Below are positions 1 to 7,700 of a DNA stretch of 17,235 nt, piece by piece. Source of the DNA: Chitinophagaceae bacterium (GTDB lineage Bacteria; Bacteroidota; Bacteroidia; Chitinophagales; Chitinophagaceae); assembly GCA_025963615.1 (NCBI GenBank), contig JAOQAL010000488.1, positions 1 through 17,235 of the forward strand, in the 5' to 3' direction. The notes under the pieces were generated by a model. The model saw only the letters and a program-made list of their open reading frames with translations, did not search any database and had not been told where the DNA came from. Position 1 is the stretch's first letter. The number at the start of each line of letters is the position of its first letter. The position numbers and the translations under genes were made by a program.

Positions 1-26
1 AAGAACTATAAACACCAAATGCCAAA

Positions 27-704
27 CTAGTTATTTCTTAGTAATTGCCGTATGCAAACCAGGTGAGAAAAAATCACAATCGGCACAATACAGGCCGGCA
101 ACCACGCAAAAGGAAAATAAAGAATAGCAGTATTGGGCTGATCGAAAGCAAATTGCTGAAAACGGGAAGGCGCTGATAATATGCCGTTAATAACAACATT
201 CAGTACCAGTGCCAGGCAAATGAAATTCCATACAAGCAGGGCTTTACCTGGCAATTGTTTTTTTTCATAACCAAGCCAGGCTATTAAAGGAGCTGTAACA
301 CCCGAAAAAATATCAAAATTCCGTCCTTCAAAAGTCATGAGGCCGGGAATAGCCTGGTGACTGTATAGCGCGAATAAAATGATTTCAACAGGAACCCTGA
401 CGAAGTGTAAATTGGTAAGTTGCTTCGCGTCGAGATTGTCAATATAGATTCTTCCTTTTTTTGTGATGAACAATAAAAGGATGAGCAACAGGGCCGGCGC
501 CGCCAATAATGCAAAACGGGGTGGAATGGTATCCGTTTTTGTATAAAAGCCCTTCAGTGATAGGACTGCCTGAATCATTAGCCAGGATGCCAGTACAATA
601 AATGTTATGTCGGATTGATGGCTGGCGCGGTAAAACAGGTACACGGTGATGAGTGTAACAATGATAAATGACACACTGATATAAAGCGGTAAACCCGGGA
701 TCAT
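27..704 (-). CDS. Multi-pass membrane protein of unknown function
   Basis: A 225-residue, strongly hydrophobic protein with about six or seven predicted membrane segments (roughly residues 6-25, 34-52, 65-82, 103-120, 130-148, 154-178 and 195-217). No catalytic motif or recognisable domain is visible, and I do not recognise the family. It is the last gene of a four-gene minus-strand run and starts 34 bp after the stop of the LytTR response regulator, so it is probably co-transcribed with the kinases. An inferred role is a membrane partner or output of that signalling system, but nothing in the sequence shows this directly. The annotated ATG is the first in frame and leads straight into the first hydrophobic segment. 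Confidence is high that it is a gene and low on function. Confidence 0.75.
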   Translation of the reverse strand: MIPGLPLYISVSFIIVTLITVYLFYRASHQSDITFIVLASWLMIQAVLSLKGFYTKTDTIPPRFALLAAPALLLILLLFITKKGRIYIDNLDAKQLTNLHFVRVPVEIILFALYSHQAIPGLMTFEGRNFDIFSGVTAPLIAWLGYEKKQLPGKALLVWNFICLALVLNVVINGILSAPSRFQQFAFDQPNTAILYFPFAWLPACIVPIVIFSHLVCIRQLLRNN

Positions 705-738
705 ATTGACCGTTGATAAAAAGTAAAGCTATTATAAA

Positions 739-1521
739 CTACTTACCCATCCATTTTTTAAAATCAGTTACTTTTTCCCGGCTTACAAGCGCTTCCTTAT
801 CAACCGCGGGTTTCAACTGGAGGATAAGACGATTGCCAAAATAATCGTCAATCTTATCTATGCTTTCTACGCATACGTAAAATGAACGGCTGATACGGAA
901 ATATTTTTCCGGATCCAGCATATCTTCCAGCTCATCCATAGTATAATCTACCACGAATTTCCGGTTATCGGTCGTTTTGAAAAAGTTTAAACGCCCATCA
1001 CTGAAGAAATAAGTTATGTCATCAATTTCAATACTGACTAATTTCTGTGCATGTTTTACAAGGAATCGCTTGCGGTATTCTTTGGGTTGTAGTTTTTGCT
1101 GTAGTTCCTTAATGATATTATCAATACTGATGCCATTTCCATTAGCGTTTTGAGGGCTGTAAGCTTGCTTTATTTGCCGGTATTTATTTAAAGCGGCTTC
1201 CAGTTCTTCCTTCTGCACCGGCTTCAGCAAATAATCAATGCTGTTTACTTTAAAAGCTTTTAAAGCGTATTCATCATACGACGTGGTAAAGATCACCGGG
1301 CTTTTAATATCCGTTAAATTAAATATTTCAAAACTTTGCCCATCGGCCAGTTCAATATCCATCAATATAAGGTCTGGTGCAGGGTTCTGCTGTAGCCACT
1401 CCACGGAGCTTTTAATACTGTCGGCTACACCTGCCACAATAGCATCCTTATCTACGAGTGCAAGGGTTTTTTGTAATTTTTTTACAGCCAGGTCTTCGTC
1501 TTCTACGATTAAAATTTTCAT
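739..1521 (-). CDS. LytTR-family response regulator
   Basis: A 260-residue response regulator. The N-terminal receiver domain (about 1-120) shows the acidic pocket (EDED, residues 7-10), the phospho-acceptor Asp55 in the LMDIELADG stretch, the Thr79-Thr80 switch region and the conserved Lys100 (YLLKP). A linker leads to a C-terminal LytTR DNA-binding domain (about 153-258), recognised by its KRFLVKH entry, the ISRSFYV segment and the terminal DFKKWMG helix. Length and order match the LytR/AlgR family. It lies 10 bp downstream of a LytS-type kinase, so the cognate phosphodonor is almost certainly that kinase, its neighbour or both. LytTR proteins bind pairs of ~9-bp direct repeats with ~21-bp spacing; a candidate pair lies at 3715-3745 upstream of this operon, suggesting autoregulation (inference). 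Confidence 0.95.
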   Translation of the reverse strand: MKILIVEDEDLAVKKLQKTLALVDKDAIVAGVADSIKSSVEWLQQNPAPDLILMDIELADGQSFEIFNLTDIKSPVIFTTSYDEYALKAFKVNSIDYLLKPVQKEELEAALNKYRQIKQAYSPQNANGNGISIDNIIKELQQKLQPKEYRKRFLVKHAQKLVSIEIDDITYFFSDGRLNFFKTTDNRKFVVDYTMDELEDMLDPEKYFRISRSFYVCVESIDKIDDYFGNRLILQLKPAVDKEALVSREKVTDFKKWMGK

Positions 1522-1531
1522 GTCATTGCTT

Positions 1532-2602
1532 TTAAAGATTATTTAAGTAAGGTTCCTGTTTATTGTCATTCCATATCAGGGGAAGTACCACCATAAAATT
1601 TTTTTCTCCCTCTACAACCTGGAACCCCTGTTGTTTCATCAGTTTATATTTGGCCCGTATATTGTTCAACCCGATATGAGTAGACTTTTCTTTTTGTTGT
1701 TTTTTCTGCAGGTTATTATTTACGACAAGTTTATTACCGGCAGTGGTAAAAATTTCAAGCATTAAAGGCTGTTGTTTCGATACGATATTGTGCTTTACTG
1801 CATTCTCCACCAGCAATTGAAGGCTCAGGGATGGCAGCAGATAAGGTTGATATCGCTTGTCAATTTCAATACTAAGATTCAATCCATCACCATATCTGGT
1901 TTTTAGCAGACGATAATACGAGTGCATGAATTTTACTTCTTTTTCCAGGGTGCTGATCCCATCTTCATTATTTCGCAAAAGGTACCGGTACACTTTGCTT
2001 AATTCATCCAGGAAAGTCTCAGCCTGTTTTTTATCAATGCTGATTAATGATGATAATGTATTAAAACAATTAAATAAAAAATGGGGATTCACCTGATTTT
2101 TCAGGTTTTCAAATTCCTGTTGCGTGCCCATTTGTTCTATCAGTTCGATATCCGCCAGGCTTTCCTTGTATTTTTTAATGATATAAATGGCTTCCCACAA
2201 GCCAACGAAAATCAGGTTTACTACCACCCCAAGGATGAGCCCCATTTTAAGGTCTCCTTCTTTAATGGAATAGCCAAGGATATGTAACCTGTCGTAAAGG
2301 AAAAAAATAAATAATACAGATGGCGACATCACTACGACATAGACCAGGCATTTTGTTATTATTCTTTTACCACTTTCTGCCAGCGAAGGGAATTTTTTTT
2401 CAATCCACGCATTATATAATACCTGCGAATACCAGGACAGTAATCCAATAACATAGATCAATGGAAATGAAATGGACCATATGGGGTTGTCGTAAATCAC
2501 CCGGTCACCATATAAGATCGCCTGCAATCCCAGGTCAATAAAAGGCATGGAAATAAGAAACGAATAAACTTCGACCTTAGATGGTTTTACCCATTTCAAC
2601 AT
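1532..2602 (-). CDS. LytS/YehU-type membrane sensor histidine kinase (intact)
   Basis: A 356-residue sensor kinase of the His_kinase (LytS/YehU) family. The N-terminal part has about four membrane segments (near 15-31, 43-63, 81-103 and 120-142) and no extracellular domain of any size, so it probably senses a membrane-embedded or intramembrane cue. The H-box reads NQVNPHFLFNCFNTLSSLI with the phospho-acceptor His174. The ATP-binding N-box reads LLVENAVKHN (Asn267, His271), and the G-box is HIGLNNIRAKYKL around Gly311. All key residues are present. Its start overlaps the stop of the upstream kinase by 7 bp, and its stop lies 10 bp before the response regulator, so the three are translationally close. 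It is clearly homologous to its upstream neighbour, suggesting an old tandem duplication. Confidence 0.95.
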   Translation of the reverse strand: MLKWVKPSKVEVYSFLISMPFIDLGLQAILYGDRVIYDNPIWSISFPLIYVIGLLSWYSQVLYNAWIEKKFPSLAESGKRIITKCLVYVVVMSPSVLFIFFLYDRLHILGYSIKEGDLKMGLILGVVVNLIFVGLWEAIYIIKKYKESLADIELIEQMGTQQEFENLKNQVNPHFLFNCFNTLSSLISIDKKQAETFLDELSKVYRYLLRNNEDGISTLEKEVKFMHSYYRLLKTRYGDGLNLSIEIDKRYQPYLLPSLSLQLLVENAVKHNIVSKQQPLMLEIFTTAGNKLVVNNNLQKKQQKEKSTHIGLNNIRAKYKLMKQQGFQVVEGEKNFMVVLPLIWNDNKQEPYLNNL

Positions 2603-3651
2603 GACACGCCCTCCTGTGAATTGATCAGTGGCAAAATAATTTTCCTGTCTGTTTTTGTTTCAATAATCTCTACCCGCAATTGGTTTAGTAATTGATATTT
2701 ATCAATTAGGTTATCCAGCCCTTCTTCATAATCTACGGTACCCTGGGTCTGTTTTGGCTGCAGGCTGTTTTCTATTACTAACCCGTTGTTGTCATTACCG
2801 TAAATAGCAGTAAAAAGGGGACTTGCTTTACTAAAAGCATTCCGGTAAATGATATTCTCCAGGATTACCTGCAGGCTTAAAGGCGGCAATCTTTTATCCA
2901 TATCTTCCTTTGTAACATTCACCTTAATCTGTAAAGCGCTGCCGAAGCGGGTTTGATTCAGGTACAGGTAGGATTGAATAAAATGCAGTTCTTCCGAAAG
3001 GGCAACCAGTTGTTCGTTGTCTCCTTTTAAAAGGTAACGGTACACTTTTGTCATTTCATCCAGGAACTTTTCTGCTTCATTGGTATCTTCATTTATAAGA
3101 CTGGAAAGCGAATTGAAACAATTAAAAAGAAAATGGGGATTAATCTGTCGTTTTAATACCAGCAAACGGCTTTTTTGATACGTGTTTTGCAGGCGGCTGC
3201 TTTCTGTAACAGATGCTTTCCATTTTTCCCATCCGGCCATGGCTTCATTAATAAATGTAATTACCGTACTGCATAAACAGGCAAACCCACTCAACCACCA
3301 TTCGGTTGCCCTCAGGGGAGTACAGGACAGCAATGAATTATTTTCATAAAAAAGATACAGCCCCTGTACCATCAATAAATTCATCAGGTAGAATATGGGA
3401 AGCATGATACCGATCCGCTGAAAAAATTCGCTATCGCCCGGGAAACGCTTTTTTATCAAAACAGCCACGATACCAAATAAAAAGTAGATCAGGGCAAAAT
3501 AGGCGATGGACAGACCAAAGGCGGTAAAAAAAACTGTCAAAGAGCTGAAATTGCAGGTGCCGAACAACAACCAGTTCATAAAGAATACATAGGGCGCCAT
3601 GACCCATAAGAAGACCAGGGGCTCCCTGTTGCTGTACCGGTTTATCTGCAT
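2596..3651 (-). CDS. LytS-type sensor kinase homologue with degenerate ATP-binding N-box
   Basis: A 351-residue protein with the same plan as the kinase that follows it: about four membrane segments (near 11-30, 38-66, 81-102 and 118-136), then a His_kinase domain. The H-box is intact (QINPHFLFNCFNSLSSLI, His173). The N-box reads VILENIIYRN, so Asn266 is kept, but the usual Lys-His pair after it is Tyr269-Arg270. A weakened G-box (EEGLDNLIDKY) follows. The protein can therefore still be a phospho-acceptor while ATP binding or phosphotransfer may be impaired. It is the first gene of the operon and overlaps the next kinase by 7 bp. A likely role is as a heterodimer partner or a regulatory pseudokinase for the intact kinase (inference). 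An active but divergent kinase remains possible. Confidence 0.9.
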   Translation of the reverse strand: MQINRYSNREPLVFLWVMAPYVFFMNWLLFGTCNFSSLTVFFTAFGLSIAYFALIYFLFGIVAVLIKKRFPGDSEFFQRIGIMLPIFYLMNLLMVQGLYLFYENNSLLSCTPLRATEWWLSGFACLCSTVITFINEAMAGWEKWKASVTESSRLQNTYQKSRLLVLKRQINPHFLFNCFNSLSSLINEDTNEAEKFLDEMTKVYRYLLKGDNEQLVALSEELHFIQSYLYLNQTRFGSALQIKVNVTKEDMDKRLPPLSLQVILENIIYRNAFSKASPLFTAIYGNDNNGLVIENSLQPKQTQGTVDYEEGLDNLIDKYQLLNQLRVEIIETKTDRKIILPLINSQEGVSC

Positions 3652-3714
3652 AAATACAAGTTAATATATTTTGTGTCTTTTTTGGTGGCAGTTACCACCG
3701 GCTGCGGTTTTCTG

Positions 3715-3745
3715 GTATGAATTGAGGAAACGGGTGTATGAATTG
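3715..3745 (-). promoter_or_regulatory. Candidate LytTR operator: two direct repeats 21 bp apart
   Basis: GTATGAATTG occurs at 3715-3724 and again, identically, at 3736-3745 (minus strand CAATTCATAC). The start-to-start distance of 21 bp is two helical turns, the arrangement known for LytTR response regulators. Read on the minus strand, TCAATTCAT fits the published LytTR box [TA][AC][CA]GTTN[AG][TG] at 8 of 9 positions, with A in place of G; the other copy has G at the first base. The pair lies 64-94 bp upstream of the first kinase gene. I see no convincing -7 box between it and the gene. Binding by the LytTR protein encoded in the same operon is inference. Confidence 0.45.
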
Positions 3746-3795
3746 CGATTATGACTATTAAAATAAGAGGCTGTCTCCATAGGGTAATTTTAAAA

Positions 3796-3888
3796 TAATC
3801 CCGCAGGGATGTTGAGAAAGAAAGATAGATCCTTAACCCTTCATCTCTTTGCGTCCTTTGCTTCTCTGCGCCCTTTGCGTAAAATATT
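3796..3888. repeat. Intergenic tandem repeat, copy 1 (TTTGCG-rich)
   Basis: First of two adjacent copies with a period of about 97 bp. Both begin with ATAATCC[CG]GCAG[GA]GATG and end with CCCTTTGCGT[AG]AAA[AC or AT]ATT-like sequence. The core is a run of CTTTGCG/CTTTGCT/CTGCGCC words with an internal period of roughly 9-10 nt. TTTGCG-rich repeats of this appearance are scattered in intergenic DNA of many Bacteroidota genomes (from memory, not searched). Read on the minus strand they give an open frame of no coding value. Confidence 0.75.
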
Positions 3889-3892
3889 CCAG

Positions 3893-3987
3893 ATAATCCG
3901 GCAGAGATGTTGAGAAGGCAAAGATGAATTCTTAACAATTAATCTCTTTGCGCTCTTTGCTTCTTCGCGCCCTTTGCGTGAAACATT
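3893..3987. repeat. Intergenic tandem repeat, copy 2 (TTTGCG-rich)
   Basis: Second copy of the ~97-bp unit. It differs from copy 1 by scattered substitutions and small indels, for example CGTCCTTTGC in copy 1 against CGCTCTTTGC here, so the duplication is not recent or the two copies were inserted separately. Together the copies fill most of the 432-bp gene-free stretch 3652-4083. The rest of that stretch holds the LytTR-like direct repeats, a GGTGG/CCACC hairpin near 3684-3699 and a terminator. Confidence 0.75.
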
Positions 3988-4026
3988 GCGCAATACCAGC
4001 GCGGATGAATTGATGAAAGGGCCGTA

Positions 4027-4061
4027 TAAAAAAATTGCCAGCCTTTTAAAAAGCCGGCAAT
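4027..4061 (-). terminator. Rho-independent terminator of the ligA/HNH unit
   Basis: Read on the minus strand, a GC-containing stem (ATTGCCGGC pairing with GCTGGCAAT, one mismatch, extended inward by CTTTT/AAAAG pairing) is followed directly by a run of seven T. It begins about 22 bp after the stop codon of the HNH-type gene and fits as the end of that transcript. Confidence 0.75.
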
Positions 4062-4083
4062 CCTTTATCTGAATAAATACATT

Positions 4084-4647
4084 TTATCTTACTTTTCCCC
4101 AGTTTTCTCCGCTTTTAATTCGATACATCGTCATTTCGCTGACATCGTATTGATCCGCGATCTGCTTAATGGTAAGCTTCCGGTTTTTATTGGAAAGAGA
4201 AAGTTTTATTTTCTTAACCTGCGATGCGGTTAATTTCAGCCCAACCGTTTTATTGGCCTGCTTTTTCTTGTATGCGATCTTTGCAGGACTGTCCTGCTGA
4301 TGACTGATCATCACATCCAGCGTAGCCCACTTCAAATTTCTGAAATTATTGTCAAGCTTGTTATGGTTGACGTGAATGACATATTTGTGACTTGGGGACA
4401 ACCGTTTTAAAAACAGCTTCGCCATCTCACGATGGATATACAAAGTGCCTTTATTACCGGGACGGTGAAGATTCAGCGTACGGTAACCGGTGGTTAGGGA
4501 CCCGCTGAGTAATTTGCCGTCATCAACTATTTTTTCTTTATAACTGGCTATGCGACCTGCAGAAGAAAGTGCATAACGGTTTCTTAATTGTTTCCAGCCG
4601 GGAAACTGTAATGGTTTCCAAACTTCGCCGGGAATTTTCTTGATCAT
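4084..4647 (-). CDS. NUMOD4/HNH-type endonuclease-like protein with C-terminal helix-turn-helix
   Basis: A 187-residue basic protein. Residues about 8-38 match the NUMOD4 motif seen in homing-type endonucleases (EVWKPL..FPGW..RYALSSAGRIASYK). Residues about 70-108 resemble an HNH_3 module (YIHREMAKLFL, then VIHVNHNKLDNNFRNLKWAT), with His and Asn residues where the HNH metal site is expected. The C-terminal ~55 residues (LTASQVKKIK...LTIKQIADQYDVSEMTMYRI) form a helix-turn-helix. It is free-standing, with no intron or intein around it: ligA, 97 bp upstream on the same strand, is uninterrupted. Such proteins may be domesticated homing endonucleases, phage-derived nickases or regulators. Nuclease activity is plausible but not proven, since the HNH residues depart from the VDHI/GNK consensus. 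Confidence 0.8.
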   Translation of the reverse strand: MIKKIPGEVWKPLQFPGWKQLRNRYALSSAGRIASYKEKIVDDGKLLSGSLTTGYRTLNLHRPGNKGTLYIHREMAKLFLKRLSPSHKYVIHVNHNKLDNNFRNLKWATLDVMISHQQDSPAKIAYKKKQANKTVGLKLTASQVKKIKLSLSNKNRKLTIKQIADQYDVSEMTMYRIKSGENWGKVR

Positions 4648-4744
4648 GGTGTCTAGTTTTTTTTACCAGGACCGGATAAGGGCTTTTGCAAGGGATGGGA
4701 CAAGCGCACTTCTAAGATAGAGAATTTTTAATTGTAATTGTTTA

Positions 4745-6844
4745 TCATTTTTTACCGAGAATCTTTAAAAATTCATCTTCTGATATAATTTTTACCGTGT
4801 TTATCTTTTTTGCTTTTTCCAGTTTGCTCCCTGCATCGTCCCCAACCACCAGGTAATTTAGTTTACTACTTACCCCACTGGCTATCTTTCCACCATGTTG
4901 TTCCGCCATTTGTTCTGCATCTCCCCGTTTCAGCGTAGGCAGGGTTCCCGTAAATAAAAACGTCAATCCTTGCAGGTTACCTTCTGCCGCCAGCTCTTTC
5001 TTCTCATTGTTTAATCGAAGTCCAAGGCTTTCCAGTTGCTCCAACATTTGAAGATTTGCGCTGGTACTGAAAAAATGATGGATGCTGCCCGCTACTTTGG
5101 GACCCACATCTTCCAGTTCTACCAGTTGCTCCACGGTGAAATTTTTAAATTCCAGGAGATGACTAACGGCATGGGCCAGCGTTTTTGCAGTTGTTTGCCC
5201 TACAAAGCGGATACCCAATCCGAAAATCAGGCGGTTCAGCGTTTGTTTTTTGGAATTAATGATAGACTGTTGCAAATTTTCTATTGACTTTTTACCAAAA
5301 CCTTCCAGTTCCCCGATCTTGGTGAAATCAAGGCTGTAAATCCCGGGAATATCTTTTATCAATCCCAAATCGTAGAATTTTCTCACATTGGCTTCCCCAA
5401 AACCGCGGATATCCATGGCATCCTTGCTCACGAAATGAATAATGCGTTCTACTACCTGTGCCGGACATTCTATATTGATACACCGCCATACCGCTTCACC
5501 TTCTTCTTTATATAATTTGCTGTGGCAAACCGGACAATGCTGCGGAAATTTAATTTTCGTTTCATCACCGGTCCTTACTTCCGCCAATGATTTTACAATA
5601 TAGGGAATAACATCGCCGGCCCGTTCCACCAACACCCTATCGCCGATCATCAGGTCTTTTTCTTTGATCACGTCTTCATTAAATAAAGAGATGGAACCTA
5701 CGGTTACGCCGCCGATAGGTACGGGCTGAATTTTTGCAACCGGTGTGATGGAACCCGTCCTGCCAACCTGGAATTCTACATTCAGTAATTTACTGGTAGC
5801 CTGTCTTGCTTTAAACTTATACGCAATAGCCCAGCGCGGATGGTGGGTTGTCATTCCCATTTTATCCTGCAATTCGACCCGGTTCGTTTTTATAACCATC
5901 CCGTCTATTTCGTACGGAAGATCATCTCTTTTTACTTCGTACTCATTGCAGTAATCAATGACCTTATCGATAGATGAAAATACTTTCAGTTCTTTTTGAG
6001 GGCTGCGGAAACCCAATTCCCAAAGCATTTCCAGGGATCCTGCATGGGTTTCTAATTTTTCAGGAACCGGTTGGCCGGGTAGTAAGGTGTAGTAACTGAT
6101 ATTATACACAAAAGCTTCAAGATTTCTTTTTCTTACCTCCAGTGGATCTTTTATACGAAGGGTGCCTGAAGCAGCGTTGCGTGGATTGGCCAACGGGGGA
6201 TAACCTTCTTCGATTAGCTGCTGATTGTATTTTGCGAAGTTGGTTTTATTAATTAAGACCTCCCCCCGTATTTCAATCAGCTGTATTCCAAACCTGGAAA
6301 ATGCTGCTGATAAAGGAATAGAGCGGATCTGCCTGGCATTACTTGTTATCTCGTCGCCTTCGAGGCCATTGCCCCTGGTAGCGCCGCGGACCAAAACATC
6401 ATTTTCATAAATCAGGGAAATGCTGCCACCATCGAATTTCGGTTCTGCACAGTATTCTATTTTATCCAGGCGGGTGAGTTCACGGGCTTTTCTGTCAAAA
6501 TCAATCAGGTCTTCCTGGTTATAGGAATTATCCAATGATAACATCGGCACCAGATGCTGTACGGTGGGAAAATCCTTAGTTAGTCCCTTGGCTACACGCT
6601 GTGTTGGAGAATCTGCGGTAATTAAAGATGTATTTTCCGACTCAATTTTTTCCAGCGCTTTATACAATTGATCATATTCAAAATCCGAAACCAGGGGGTC
6701 ATTGAGAACATAATAGCGATGTTCATGAAAGCGAAGGATATGGCGCAGGTTTTCAATTTCAGTTGCAGGAATTCCCTTTTCAAGCTGTTTTAAAAACTTC
6801 GTGGTGGCAGTTTGCTGCTTTTGGATAGTTTCTTTGGCGACCAT
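4745..6844 (-). CDS. ligA: NAD-dependent DNA ligase LigA
   Basis: A 699-residue protein of normal LigA length. It seals nicks in duplex DNA during replication and repair, using NAD+ to adenylate an active-site lysine. All domains are visible in order: domain Ia (HRYYVLNDP...SDFEYDQL, residues about 40-60), the adenylation domain with the KxDG motif around Lys136 (AEPKFDGGSIS), and the ATRGNG, RGE and DGMVIK motifs. The OB fold is near 355-430 (FQVGRTGSITPVA), followed by a zinc finger with Cys437, Cys440, Cys455 and Cys460, helix-hairpin-helix repeats (about 470-610) and a C-terminal BRCT domain (about 622-699, LFTGTLPTLKR). KFDGG replaces the commoner KIDGL. The gene appears intact and essential, and it is divergent from the Nudix-fold regulator across a 130-bp gap. 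Confidence 0.98.
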   Translation of the reverse strand: MVAKETIQKQQTATTKFLKQLEKGIPATEIENLRHILRFHEHRYYVLNDPLVSDFEYDQLYKALEKIESENTSLITADSPTQRVAKGLTKDFPTVQHLVPMLSLDNSYNQEDLIDFDRKARELTRLDKIEYCAEPKFDGGSISLIYENDVLVRGATRGNGLEGDEITSNARQIRSIPLSAAFSRFGIQLIEIRGEVLINKTNFAKYNQQLIEEGYPPLANPRNAASGTLRIKDPLEVRKRNLEAFVYNISYYTLLPGQPVPEKLETHAGSLEMLWELGFRSPQKELKVFSSIDKVIDYCNEYEVKRDDLPYEIDGMVIKTNRVELQDKMGMTTHHPRWAIAYKFKARQATSKLLNVEFQVGRTGSITPVAKIQPVPIGGVTVGSISLFNEDVIKEKDLMIGDRVLVERAGDVIPYIVKSLAEVRTGDETKIKFPQHCPVCHSKLYKEEGEAVWRCINIECPAQVVERIIHFVSKDAMDIRGFGEANVRKFYDLGLIKDIPGIYSLDFTKIGELEGFGKKSIENLQQSIINSKKQTLNRLIFGLGIRFVGQTTAKTLAHAVSHLLEFKNFTVEQLVELEDVGPKVAGSIHHFFSTSANLQMLEQLESLGLRLNNEKKELAAEGNLQGLTFLFTGTLPTLKRGDAEQMAEQHGGKIASGVSSKLNYLVVGDDAGSKLEKAKKINTVKIISEDEFLKILGKK

Positions 6845-6863
6845 TTAAAAATTATTATGGGGG

Positions 6864-6871
6864 TAAAGTTA
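6864..6871 (-). promoter_or_regulatory. Possible -7 box for ligA
   Basis: The minus strand reads TAACTTTA, which matches the Bacteroidota -7 consensus TAnnTTTG at 7 of 8 positions, about 20 bp upstream of the ligA start codon. No clear TTTG -33 box is visible at the usual distance, so this is a weak call. Confidence 0.35.
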
Positions 6872-6937
6872 ATGTGTCCGGGAAATAAAATTGCGCTGAA
6901 ACAGGACGGTGGCAAACAGCCAATAAAATCCTTTCCC

Positions 6938-6945
6938 TACATTTG
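6938..6945 (+). promoter_or_regulatory. -7 promoter box for the Nudix-fold regulator gene
   Basis: TACATTTG is a perfect match to the Bacteroidota -7 consensus TAnnTTTG, 29 bp upstream of the ATG at 6975. No TTTG lies at the usual 19-21 bp upstream, which could mean that an activator is needed or that the match is chance. No clear palindromic operator for the regulator was seen in the 130-bp gap shared with ligA. Confidence 0.5.
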
Positions 6946-6974
6946 TTTCCTAACACGGCAATTACCGCCCAAGT

Positions 6975-7697
6975 ATGGATAAACTTCTAAACCTTAAAAC
7001 GGCTGAAAGTGAAAAGGTCAGCCATTCTGATTATTTCAGGATTGCTATTTCAGTCGATTGCGTCATTTTTGGGTACGACAAAAAAGAACTGAAGATATTG
7101 CTTATAAAATCTGACCTCGCCGAATTTTCAGATTTATGGTCGTTGCTCGGCGATCTGGTGCGGCCTAATGAAGATCTTGAAACGGCATCATACAGGATAC
7201 TTAAGGAAAGAACCGGCCTGGACGATGTATACCTGGAGCAGGTATACACGTTTGGATCTCTTAACCGTCACCCCTCCGGGCGGGTGATAACGGTTGCGTA
7301 CTATTCATTGGTGGATATTAATCATCTGCATCTTAAGCTGACCCATAACGAACTTCACTGGCATCGCCTGACTGATATAAAGAATCTTGCCTTCGACCAC
7401 CAACTGATATTGAACACCTGCCTTCAGCGTATCCGCGAACAGGTGATGGAAAAACCCGTCATTTTTAATTTGCTACCTGAAAAATTTTCTTTGCGGGAGC
7501 TGCAGGAGTTGTACCAGTCTATACTGGGCGTAAACCTCGACAGACGCAATTTCCGCAAAAAAATATCATTGAAGGACTGGGTTGTTGACCTGGATGAAAT
7601 GGAATCCGATGTGCCACACCGTCCCGGTAAATTGTATAAAGCCAAAGTACAACTCCGCAAAAAACAGGCAAAAAAAAGACTGCAGTCTCAACTGTAA
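6975..7697 (+). CDS. NrtR-like transcriptional regulator (catalytically degenerate Nudix fold + winged HTH)
   Basis: A 240-residue protein with a Nudix-fold N-terminal domain (about 18-150) and a C-terminal winged helix-turn-helix (about 155-235; LLPEKFSLRELQELYQSILG, then LDRRNFRKKI, the hallmark of NrtR-type regulators). The Nudix box at 59-82 is damaged: Glu66, Arg74, Glu78 and Gly81 remain, but the RE and EE pairs read Arg74-Ile75 and Glu78-Arg79, so two metal-binding glutamates are lost. It should bind a nucleotide-sugar, ADP-ribose-like or sugar ligand rather than hydrolyse it. Nudix-fold regulators of this group control NAD or pentose genes in Bacteroidota (family knowledge). Here it precedes VCBS-protein genes, which are plausible targets (inference). 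It ends in tandem stops, TAA TAA. Confidence 0.88.
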   Translation: MDKLLNLKTAESEKVSHSDYFRIAISVDCVIFGYDKKELKILLIKSDLAEFSDLWSLLGDLVRPNEDLETASYRILKERTGLDDVYLEQVYTFGSLNRHPSGRVITVAYYSLVDINHLHLKLTHNELHWHRLTDIKNLAFDHQLILNTCLQRIREQVMEKPVIFNLLPEKFSLRELQELYQSILGVNLDRRNFRKKISLKDWVVDLDEMESDVPHRPGKLYKAKVQLRKKQAKKRLQSQL

Positions 7698-7700
7698 TAA

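Noticed and set aside
3684..3699. GGTGG/CCACC hairpin upstream of the first kinase as a terminator
   Set aside because: The stem is only 5 bp and the T run lies on the wrong side for a plus-strand terminator; on the minus strand it is followed by A residues.
3642..3938. Open frame of 98 codons on the minus strand
   Set aside because: It is largely translated repeat (AKGAEKQRTQRDEG-type sequence) and overlaps the kinase start; this is a known type of false call in TTTGCG-rich repeats.
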